A DNA stretch of 6,626 nucleotides. It comes from Candidatus Nanoarchaeia archaeon. Lineage in GTDB: Archaea > Nanoarchaeota > Nanoarchaeia > SCGC-AAA011-G17 > JAFCDX01. Positions 1 to 5,419 of this stretch are shown one piece after another. How positions within the stretch are numbered: the first letter of the stretch is position 1; the number at the start of each line of letters is the position of its first letter. The translations under genes and the position numbers were made by a program. The notes below the pieces were generated by a model that saw only the letters and a list, made by a program, of their open reading frames with translations, was not told the origin of the DNA and did no database searches. The stretch spans positions 1-6,626 of the forward strand of contig JAQUND010000088.1 in the NCBI GenBank assembly GCA_028717785.1. The letters run 5' to 3'.

Positions 1-1
1 A

Positions 2-334
2 AGTTATAGAAATGATGGAATAAAAACTATAGATAATATAGTTGATTCTACTTTAATAATAATAAGTAGCTATTCAGTAGTAAATGAAACTTTTAATAAC
101 CAAAGGGCTGCAATTTATTTTAGTGTAGTTCAATGGCCAGAGGTAGTAAAACAAATAGCCGCTTTAATGATACAGTATGATTGTGACTATAGAGATAGTA
201 ATGCAGCAGGAATAAAAAGTCATAGTTTAGGACCGTTTAGTGAAACATTTGCGGATAGTAAAGAAGATGAATATGGATATCCTGCAAAATTAACAAATAA
301 ATTGACGCCGTTTATAATAGCGAGATTAATGTAA
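2..334 (+). CDS. Head-tail connector protein (C-terminal part, gp6-like)
   Basis: The reading frame is open from the window edge to a TAA at 332-334, giving the last 110 residues of a protein whose start lies upstream. The C-terminus carries a serine/glycine stretch SHSLGPFSETF, then GYPAKLTNKLTPFIIARLM. This resembles the end of HK97 gp6 / SPP1 gp15-type connector proteins, which commonly have a KSxSxGxxS-type segment followed by a helix ending near a LL.PY.R.L-like motif. Such proteins form a ring under the portal and start the neck. The position just before a head-tail joining gene fits this role. The family call rests on weak motif resemblance plus gene order, so the class is fairly safe but the exact family is not. 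The stop overlaps the next ATG by one base (TAATG), suggesting translational coupling. Confidence 0.72.
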   Translation, partial: SYRNDGIKTIDNIVDSTLIIISSYSVVNETFNNQRAAIYFSVVQWPEVVKQIAALMIQYDCDYRDSNAAGIKSHSLGPFSETFADSKEDEYGYPAKLTNKLTPFIIARLM

Positions 335-696
335 TGATGTTTGGAAATATTAAATCTTTATTAAATTTAAAGAATGAAGTTACTATATATAAAACTATAC
401 AGGCTTCTGATGGTATGGGAGGAACTACAACTACTACAACTTCAGTTATTCTTTCTAGGGCTGCTATATGGCAAGTTGGAGCTAATAGTAGATTTATAAC
501 TGGGAAATATGCTTTAACTAGTACACATGTTTTATGTTTTCCTTATGGGGAATATAATTTTAATGAAGCTATAACTAGTGGAACTTTTATAGAAACAGTA
601 ACTTGGAATTCCAATACTTATACTGTAGATGGATTTGCTGATAATGTTATGAATATGAATGAGATAATTACTCAAGGTTTACAAAGGACAACTTAA
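334..696 (+). CDS. Head-tail joining (stopper/adaptor) protein
   Basis: The 120-residue product has the size and layout of SPP1 gp16-like head-tail joining proteins: an N-terminal strand (NEVTIYKTIQ), a glycine-rich turn before a threonine run (DGMGGTTTTTTS, six Thr at residues 31-36), a conserved-looking SRAAIWQVG strand, a THVLCFPYG strand, and a C-terminal TYTVDGFADNV segment. Proteins of this family sit between the connector ring and the tail and close the DNA channel. No strong Shine-Dalgarno is visible before the start. The TAATG overlap with the upstream stop implies reinitiation, and a second ATG directly follows at 337, so the true start may be one codon later. The family assignment is from pattern and synteny. 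Confidence 0.72.
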   Translation: MMFGNIKSLLNLKNEVTIYKTIQASDGMGGTTTTTTSVILSRAAIWQVGANSRFITGKYALTSTHVLCFPYGEYNFNEAITSGTFIETVTWNSNTYTVDGFADNVMNMNEIITQGLQRTT

Positions 697-1182
697 ATGA
701 CTAGAATCGATATAACTAAAAATTGGAATGGAGATTTTATAAAATTACAAGGGAAAAAAGTTGTAAAAGATTCTACATATGAAATTGGATTAGTGATAGA
801 AGGATCGGCTAAAGAATTATGTCCTAGAAGATATGGATATTTAGCTGCTTCTATAAATACGCAGAGTATAGATAGAGGAACAGAATTAGGAAGTCCATCT
901 GAATATGGAATTGAACAAATACTAACATTAGGAGGGGATTTATCTTCATTTAAAAAAATAAGTAAACCAACTGATCCATTAGATACATGGGTAGGTACTG
1001 CTGTTGATTATGCTCCTGATGTAGAATATGGAACTATTAAAATGGATGCCCAACCATATTTAAGACCTGCTTTCCATTTAGCACAAGGGGAAATAGTTCC
1101 TATAGTTAGTGCAAATGGTAAATATCATTTTGGGGAATATTTAATTCAGCATGAACAATATTTAAGAAGTAGGGGAATTTAA
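697..1182 (+). CDS. HK97 gp10-like neck / tail completion protein
   Basis: The 161-residue protein has the hallmarks of the HK97 gp10-like family: an early helix, then CPRRYGYLAASINTQ (about residues 42-56; compare the family's P.dTG.Lr.SI), a TAVDYAPDVEYGT strand (compare Y..yvEfGT), and QPYLRPAFHLAQGE (compare P.PflrPA....). These proteins act at the head-tail interface or in tail completion. The segment between the two blocks (about residues 65-100) is longer than in compact homologues and may be an insertion. The start abuts the previous stop (TAA at 694-696, ATG at 697-699). AAAGGA at 683-688 lies 8 nt upstream as a ribosome binding site inside the preceding gene. Confidence 0.85.
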   Translation: MTRIDITKNWNGDFIKLQGKKVVKDSTYEIGLVIEGSAKELCPRRYGYLAASINTQSIDRGTELGSPSEYGIEQILTLGGDLSSFKKISKPTDPLDTWVGTAVDYAPDVEYGTIKMDAQPYLRPAFHLAQGEIVPIVSANGKYHFGEYLIQHEQYLRSRGI

Positions 1183-1581
1183 ATGACTCCTGATCAAGCT
1201 GTAGGATATGTTTTAATACAATCAACTGCTGTTTCTAATATTGTAAATGGCCGAGTTTATTATGCAACTAAACCCACTACAGAAATATTGCCTAGTATTA
1301 ATTATTATGATTTACCACATAAAAGAATTAATGGATTAAAGAATCCAATATTTTCTATAAATTGTCGGGCTGGAACTGCTAGGGCTGCAAGAGATTTAGG
1401 TACAGTAGTACTAGAGGAACTAACAGGATCACAAGGACAAGGTAAGTATGGAACCGTAAATGGTCCTAAAGATAACTTTGATTTTATTCAAAATAGTTTA
1501 ATTACTGATAATGGAGTAAAAAATGAAACTGAAAATTGTTTTAATTGTCCTATTGATATTATGGTCATAACAAATGAATAA
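1183..1581 (+). CDS. Tail terminator / tail completion protein (DUF3168-like)
   Basis: The 132-residue product begins with a helix (TPDQAVGYVLIQSTAVSNIVNGRVYY) followed by LPSINYYDL, the pattern of DUF3168 / SPP1 gp17-like tail terminators: a short helix ending in a v.grVy strand, then a PyivY strand. A further strand (PIFSINCRAG) and a helix (TARAARDLGTVVLEEL) match the later part of that fold. Tail terminators cap the finished tube and form the surface that docks to the head. The position between a gp10-like gene and the major tail gene is the standard one. The ATG directly follows the previous TAA, and AGGGGA at 1171-1176 gives a well-placed ribosome binding site. Confidence 0.8.
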   Translation: MTPDQAVGYVLIQSTAVSNIVNGRVYYATKPTTEILPSINYYDLPHKRINGLKNPIFSINCRAGTARAARDLGTVVLEELTGSQGQGKYGTVNGPKDNFDFIQNSLITDNGVKNETENCFNCPIDIMVITNE

Positions 1582-1585
1582 GGAG
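1579..1585 (+). promoter_or_regulatory. Strong ribosome binding site of the major tail gene
   Basis: TAAGGAG ends 8 nt before the ATG at 1594, and its TAA is also the stop of the terminator gene. It is the best Shine-Dalgarno match before any start in this window. That fits the high copy number needed for tube subunits and supports the chosen start. Confidence 0.8.
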
Positions 1586-1593
1586 AAATAAAA

Positions 1594-2172
1594 ATGTTAT
1601 ATCAGAATACTACAATTGATACTACTAAATTAATTATAGGCAACTGTAAAATAGAAACAGCTGTTTATGGAACTTCAGCGGCTTCTGCTACAGGATGGAC
1701 TAATCTTGGTTGTGGGATAGTAAATGAACCTACTCATAATTTAGTTAAATTTGATACTCAATGTGGAAATGGACCTGATCCTATAGAAGGAATAGCAGAT
1801 GAAACTTTTACAGTATCAGGGGAATTAATAGAATTTGACGCTTCTGTATTAGCTACTATTAGTTGTGGAGCTTTAACCTCTTCTGCTGGTTCTGGTTCTG
1901 GGCAAACAATAATTAATGCCGGTGGAAATACTGATTTAACTGCAAGGGCTTTTAAAATAACTAATAGACGTTTAATTAGTGGTGTAACTCAATCAACTGT
2001 AATTCTTTTATATAAAGCTACAATTGATAATGGGCTTCAATTTAGTTTAAAATCTGATAATGATACTGATCCTGTATCAGCTATGCCTTTTTCTATTACT
2101 GCAAAAAAAGATGATACTTTAACAGCTGGATCTCAATTATATCAAGTTATTCATACTTATAATCCTGCTTAA
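1594..2172 (+). CDS. Major tail tube protein
   Basis: The 192-residue protein is beta-rich, with many Thr, Ser, Gly and Asn, and has the size of siphovirus tail tube subunits, which stack as hexameric rings. Supporting features are the N-terminal segment IDTTKLIIGNCKIETAVYG, an acidic GIADETFTVSGELIEFD strand pair typical of the tube beta-sandwich, a flexible SSAGSGSGQ loop (about residues 96-104), and a C-terminal PFSITAKKDDTL..GSQLYQVIHTY segment resembling the closing strands of such proteins. Its place between the terminator and the tail chaperone genes is diagnostic. It has no added Ig-like C-terminal domain. It has four cysteines (18, 40, 57, 91), which may or may not be structural. The family call comes from fold pattern and synteny. 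Confidence 0.82.
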   Translation: MLYQNTTIDTTKLIIGNCKIETAVYGTSAASATGWTNLGCGIVNEPTHNLVKFDTQCGNGPDPIEGIADETFTVSGELIEFDASVLATISCGALTSSAGSGSGQTIINAGGNTDLTARAFKITNRRLISGVTQSTVILLYKATIDNGLQFSLKSDNDTDPVSAMPFSITAKKDDTLTAGSQLYQVIHTYNPA

Positions 2173-2174
2173 TA

Positions 2175-2180
2175 AAAGGA
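2175..2180 (+). promoter_or_regulatory. Ribosome binding site of the tail chaperone gene
   Basis: AAAGGA ends 9 nt before the ATG at 2190. A second purine block (AAAGGG) lies only a few bases from the start and is probably too close to act. The site is weaker than that of the tube gene just upstream. Confidence 0.6.
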
Positions 2181-2189
2181 TAAAGGGAA

Positions 2190-2615
2190 ATGTCGGAAAT
2201 AAATACTATTCAAGATTTAGATATTTTAAATCCACCCTCCAATATTGTTCTTATTGGAGGGGAAAAAATTGATTTATCATTTATACCTACAGGTATTACT
2301 TTTAAAGTTGAAAAACTTATAAGTACTATAAATAAAATAATGATAAATATAAATAAATTACAAAAAGAAAGAGAAGAATTAAAAGATGAAAAATCTTTAG
2401 AAGAAAATGAGAATAAATTAGATGAAGATAATGAAAAAATATTTAATTATTCTATAGATTTATGTACTTTATTTTGTTCATTAAAGCATCCTAAATTAGA
2501 TAGAGATTGGTTTTTAAAAGAAACTCAACCTGTACAAATTAGGGCTATAGTCGATGAAATAAAAAAAGCTTTAGAAGCATCCTATAAAGCAGTGGAGAAA
2601 TATGGAAAAAACTAA
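2190..2615 (+). CDS. Tail assembly chaperone, short form (lambda gpG-like)
   Basis: The 141-residue product lies between the tube and tape measure genes, where siphoviruses encode the G/T tail chaperones. These bind the tape measure protein and recruit tube subunits, but are absent from the finished virion. It has a short N-terminal beta part (NIVLIGGEKIDLSFIPTG), a strongly charged predicted coiled-coil or helical part (about residues 40-85, rich in Lys and Glu), and a C-terminal helical part (LDRDWFLKETQPVQIRAIVDEIKKALEASYKAVEKYG) resembling chaperone cores. It ends in GKN at a TAA placed directly after a slippery heptamer, so it is the product of normal termination and a longer form arises by frameshifting. 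I recognise it mainly by position, charge and the frameshift. Confidence 0.8.
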   Translation: MSEINTIQDLDILNPPSNIVLIGGEKIDLSFIPTGITFKVEKLISTINKIMININKLQKEREELKDEKSLEENENKLDEDNEKIFNYSIDLCTLFCSLKHPKLDRDWFLKETQPVQIRAIVDEIKKALEASYKAVEKYGKN

Positions 2616-2878
2616 CATCCGGGCAAGGTGGATCAAATAAAGAACAACTTGCCCGGTTATTTATAACAATGGCTTTATTATTTCCATGGGCTTCTAAGGA
2701 ATATTTACTTTGGGAAATGAGTTTAGGACAAGTAATAATGTATCATAATTTAGGAATAGACATAAAATATAATTCCTCATCTAATAAAAATAATAAAAAT
2801 AATACATTAGCAGATAAATCTCCAGAAGAAATTAAAGGGATTTTAGAAGATATGAAAAAAATGTATGGGGACACTTAA
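2190..2878 (+). CDS. Tail assembly chaperone, frameshifted long form (gpGT-like)
   Basis: A -1 slip on A AAA AAC at 2606-2612 joins the short chaperone to the overlapping frame. Codon 141 is AAC ending at 2612, and translation resumes with CTA at 2612-2614, giving join(2190..2612,2612..2878) and a product of about 229 residues. The -1 frame is open from 2588 to the TAA at 2876-2878. The T-like part begins LTSGQGGSNKEQLARLF and continues ITMALLFPWASKEYLLWEMSLGQVIMYHN, a plausible helical T domain, then an Asn/Ser/Lys linker and a last helix (SPEEIKGILEDMKKMYG). By analogy with lambda gpGT, the long form bridges the tape measure protein and tube subunits, and the G to G-T ratio matters for tail assembly. 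The frameshift is inferred from sequence, not measured. Confidence 0.85.
2235..2261 (+). promoter_or_regulatory. Perfect 10-bp hairpin inside the start of the chaperone gene
   Basis: CCCTCCAATA at 2235-2244 is exactly complementary to TATTGGAGGG at 2252-2261, around a 7-nt loop (TTGTTCT). It falls at codons 16 to 24. These use CCC, TCC and GGG, uncommon choices in this AT-rich DNA, so the pairing may be selected at RNA level. The 3' arm contains GGAGG, a full anti-SD complement, which the stem would hide. No T-run follows on the + strand, so it is not a standard terminator. A role in setting chaperone output relative to the tube gene, or in stabilising an upstream mRNA end, is inference only. 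Confidence 0.5.
2606..2656 (+). promoter_or_regulatory. Programmed -1 ribosomal frameshift signal
   Basis: The slippery heptamer A AAA AAC (2606-2612) is in the right phase: the zero-frame codons are GGA AAA AAC. The zero-frame stop TAA follows at once (2613-2615). After a 6-nt spacer, CCGGGCAAG (2619-2627) pairs perfectly with CTTGCCCGG (2648-2656) around a 20-nt loop, a GC-rich stem that stands out in this AT-rich region. A slip can only be productive between 2588, just after the last -1 frame stop at 2585-2587, and the zero-frame stop, and the heptamer lies exactly there. All parts match known frameshift sites of phage tail chaperone genes. The efficiency is unknown. Confidence 0.9.
2612..2878 (+). 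CDS. T-domain reading frame, expressed by frameshift
   Basis: This is the -1 frame part of the long chaperone. An ATG at 2669 would give a 69-residue stand-alone protein, but no Shine-Dalgarno precedes it. The bases just upstream are the 3' arm of the frameshift stem followed by TTATTTATAAC. Conserved-looking sequence also starts well before that ATG (SGQGGSNKEQLARLFI). An automatic gene caller would probably report 2669-2878 as a separate small hypothetical gene. I judge it to be translated mainly or only as the fusion. Confidence 0.75.
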   Translation, partial: LTSGQGGSNKEQLARLFITMALLFPWASKEYLLWEMSLGQVIMYHNLGIDIKYNSSSNKNNKNNTLADKSPEEIKGILEDMKKMYGDT

Positions 2879-2881
2879 ATT

Positions 2882-5419
2882 ATGAATACACTAGGAGAAA
2901 TGATTGTAAAATTAAAAGGGGATAATTCAGACTTTGACACTAAGATAGAAAAAACAAAAAAGAAATTTGAAGAATCTGCAAAAGCTTTTGAAACTGTAGG
3001 AAAAAAATTATCATTATTTGTAACAGCTCCTTTAATAGGATTAGGAGCTGCTGCTTTAAAATCATCCGCAGAAATAGAAATGATAACAGCTTCATTCACT
3101 ACTATGTTAGGGAATGAAAAAGAAGCTATTGCATTAATGAATGATATAAAAGTAATGGCTGCTAAAACACCATTTGAAACTACTGGACTAGCAGATGCAA
3201 CAAAAACATTATTACAGTTTGGAATAGAATCAGATAAAGTTATAGAAACACTCTCAATGTTAGGGGATATTAGTGGGGGAAGTTCTTCTAAATTAAGTTC
3301 ATTAGCTTTAGTATTTGGTCAGATTCAATCTACTGGCCGATTAATGGGCCAAGATTTATTACAATTAATAAATGTAGGTTTTAATCCGCTTCAAATAATA
3401 TCAGAAAAAACTGGTAAATCAATGGCGGTATTAAAAGATGAAATGTCAAAAGGAAAAATATCAGCTCAAGATGTAGCAGAAGCTTTTGAATCCGCTACTA
3501 AAGAAGGCGGTAAATTTTATAAAGGAATGGAAACTGCATCTAAAACTCTATCTGGAGTTTGGTCTACTTTAAAAGATGATGCTGGAGAATTAGGAAGATC
3601 ATTTGCAGATATTTTACTTCCTTCTATAAAAGATGTAGTAAAAGGTTTTAGTGAATTATTAAAAGGAATAAATGATTTAAGTCCAGTAGCAAAAGAAAAT
3701 ATTTTAATAATAGCTGGAGTAGCAGCTACTATGGGGCCACTAGCCTTAGGTATTAATGGAGTAATGAAAGTTTTACCTGGATTAATAACAGTATTAAAAA
3801 CTGGATTAACTCCTACAGGAATAGCTGGATTAGTTATAGTTGGAGTAGCTGCGGTAGCTGCTGGTATTTTAATACTTGCAAATAATATTAAAAATGCAAG
3901 AATAGAACAAGAAGATTTAAATAAAGTTCTTCATGGAGGAACAACTGGAACTTGGTCAAAAGATTTAGAATTAGTAAATGATAGATTAATAAAAGTAAAT
4001 AAAGAAATTGAAAAATCTAATAATATGGTAGAGGCTGGTAATAATTTTGAAATTACTAGATTAAATCAATTAAAAGAAGAAAGAGAATTATTAAATAAAA
4101 CTAAAGCAGAATTAGCTGAAAAACAAAAATGGCAAGCTTTAAATCAACGTGGCCAAGATGAAATGAATAAACAAGTTACTACTGAAAGTTTAACACAAAA
4201 TCAAATAAATGAAGCTTTAGAAATAAGACAAAAAATAACTGAAAAGTATTTAGGTGCTAGAGAAAATGTATTGTCAGTTTTAGAAGGTGAAAAATCAGAA
4301 TACCAAAAAATAGAAGACCAAATAAAAAAATTAGAAGAAACTCCATGGGCTAAAGGAAAATTAGAAGATGATAGACTTGAAGCAATAAGAATATTAAGAC
4401 AAAAACAACAAGAAATACTAGATGAAGAAAAAGAAGCTGAGGAAAAATTAGCTCAAGATGAAAGTAAAATATGGGTTGATGCTGAAACTCATAAATATGA
4501 ATTAAGTCGGAACGGGTTAGATGATCAATTAAAATTATTACAAGAAGAAAATGAAGCTACAAGAATAGCAGAAGAAGAAAATATAAAAATAAGAAAAGAG
4601 GCTAATGAATTTGTATTAAGTTCTTTTATTGATTTATTTAAATCTTTAGGTTCTATAGCTTCATCTTATTATCAAAATCAAATAAATAATATAGATGCTA
4701 AATTAAATGCTGAATTAGATGCTAATGATAAAGCTTTACAAGACGCTTTAAGAGCTGCTGGAGTAGCTAATTTAACTGTTTTAGAGTCAGCACAAAAACA
4801 ATTAAATATTTTAAAAGAAAAATTATTAAAAGCTAAAGATGCAGAGGAAAAAGCTGCATTACAGGAGCAAATAAGGGAACAAGAAAAAGCAGTAAAAAAA
4901 GCTGAGATAGAAGAGACATATGCAGATAAGAAAAAAGAAATAGAAGAAGATCTTATTAAGAAAAAATATAAATTACAAAAAGCTGCTTTTGAAGTTGAAA
5001 AGAAAATGACACTAGCTCAAATAGCTATTGATACAGTTATGGGAATAACTAAAATATGGGCACAATCTGGAATAAATGTTATTTTAGCTGGTATTTTAAC
5101 AGCGGCAATGGCAGCTGTAGGTATCCGCAATGCCGGTATAGTAAATGATCAAGAATATCCTCCTTTAGCTTTAAAAGATGGGGCTTTAATAATGCCTAAA
5201 CCTGGTGGAACTAATGCAGTAGTAGCTGAAGCTGGAGTACCTGAATTAGTAGTACCTTTGGATAAATTAGGATCGGTTTTATCAGATATAAAATCAAATA
5301 TAAATCAATCTCAAATGATACATATAATACAAAATATAGATGGTAAACCAATATTAGATTTAATTTTTCCAGCTACACAAAATAGAACAATATTAATAGA
5401 TAATGGGGCTATAGTATGA
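2882..5419 (+). CDS. Tape measure protein
   Basis: This is the longest gene, encoding 845 residues. The protein spans the tail lumen, sets tail length, and is ejected ahead of the DNA. The N-terminus (MNTLGEMIVKLKGDNSDFDTKIEKTKKKFEE) is the usual opening helix of such proteins. Residues about 65-240 match the tape measure domain, with landmarks SFTTMLGNEKEA, AAKTPFETTGLADATKTLLQFG, GQDLLQLINVGFNPLQII and GVWSTLKDDAGELG. A hydrophobic stretch (274-333) may include membrane-active helices, followed by a long Lys/Glu/Gln-rich coiled coil to about 705, a second hydrophobic block (709-754), and a C-terminal GGTNAVVAEAGVPELVVPLDKL segment typical of tape measure ends. Lambda gpH, of similar length (853 residues), goes with a tail near 135 nm, so a similar tail is expected. 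TGGGGA at 2866-2871 supports the ATG at 2882. The in-frame ATG at 2900 has AGGAG only 2 nt away, too close. Confidence 0.95.
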   Translation: MNTLGEMIVKLKGDNSDFDTKIEKTKKKFEESAKAFETVGKKLSLFVTAPLIGLGAAALKSSAEIEMITASFTTMLGNEKEAIALMNDIKVMAAKTPFETTGLADATKTLLQFGIESDKVIETLSMLGDISGGSSSKLSSLALVFGQIQSTGRLMGQDLLQLINVGFNPLQIISEKTGKSMAVLKDEMSKGKISAQDVAEAFESATKEGGKFYKGMETASKTLSGVWSTLKDDAGELGRSFADILLPSIKDVVKGFSELLKGINDLSPVAKENILIIAGVAATMGPLALGINGVMKVLPGLITVLKTGLTPTGIAGLVIVGVAAVAAGILILANNIKNARIEQEDLNKVLHGGTTGTWSKDLELVNDRLIKVNKEIEKSNNMVEAGNNFEITRLNQLKEERELLNKTKAELAEKQKWQALNQRGQDEMNKQVTTESLTQNQINEALEIRQKITEKYLGARENVLSVLEGEKSEYQKIEDQIKKLEETPWAKGKLEDDRLEAIRILRQKQQEILDEEKEAEEKLAQDESKIWVDAETHKYELSRNGLDDQLKLLQEENEATRIAEEENIKIRKEANEFVLSSFIDLFKSLGSIASSYYQNQINNIDAKLNAELDANDKALQDALRAAGVANLTVLESAQKQLNILKEKLLKAKDAEEKAALQEQIREQEKAVKKAEIEETYADKKKEIEEDLIKKKYKLQKAAFEVEKKMTLAQIAIDTVMGITKIWAQSGINVILAGILTAAMAAVGIRNAGIVNDQEYPPLALKDGALIMPKPGGTNAVVAEAGVPELVVPLDKLGSVLSDIKSNINQSQMIHIIQNIDGKPILDLIFPATQNRTILIDNGAIV

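Noticed and set aside
424..441. An ACTACA-type repeat encoding six threonines in the head-tail joining protein.
   Set aside because: It is a short low-complexity turn of the kind common at this place in the family, with too few units to be a meaningful repeat.
603..614. A 12-base perfect palindrome, TTGGAATTCCAA.
   Set aside because: It is within coding sequence with no loop or partner site, and is likely chance, explained by the codons.
2103..2109. Seven A residues in a slippery phase within the tube gene, a possible second frameshift.
   Set aside because: A -1 slip reads AGA and then TGA, so no extended product results.
2235..2270. Rho-independent terminator between the tube and chaperone genes.
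   Set aside because: The hairpin lies inside the chaperone coding sequence and is followed by A residues, not a T-run. On the minus strand, too, no clean T-run follows.
2561..2567. A AAA AAA heptamer in the chaperone gene, upstream of the chosen slip site.
   Set aside because: The -1 frame meets TAA at 2585-2587 after six codons, so it cannot reach the T frame.
2669..2878. A stand-alone 69-residue gene starting at the ATG at 2669.
   Set aside because: There is no Shine-Dalgarno, the frame is open and protein-like well upstream of the ATG, and a full -1 frameshift signal leads into it. It is better read as the T part of the long chaperone.
3001..3007. A AAA AAA heptamer near the start of the tape measure gene.
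   Set aside because: A -1 slip gives only a short out-of-frame tail. Such runs are expected by chance in Lys-rich, AT-rich coding DNA.
2875..3099. A 74-codon open frame on the minus strand.
   Set aside because: It lies almost wholly opposite the N-terminal coding region of the tape measure gene, has no convincing protein features, and is the only opposite-strand candidate in a co-directional operon. It is a shadow frame.
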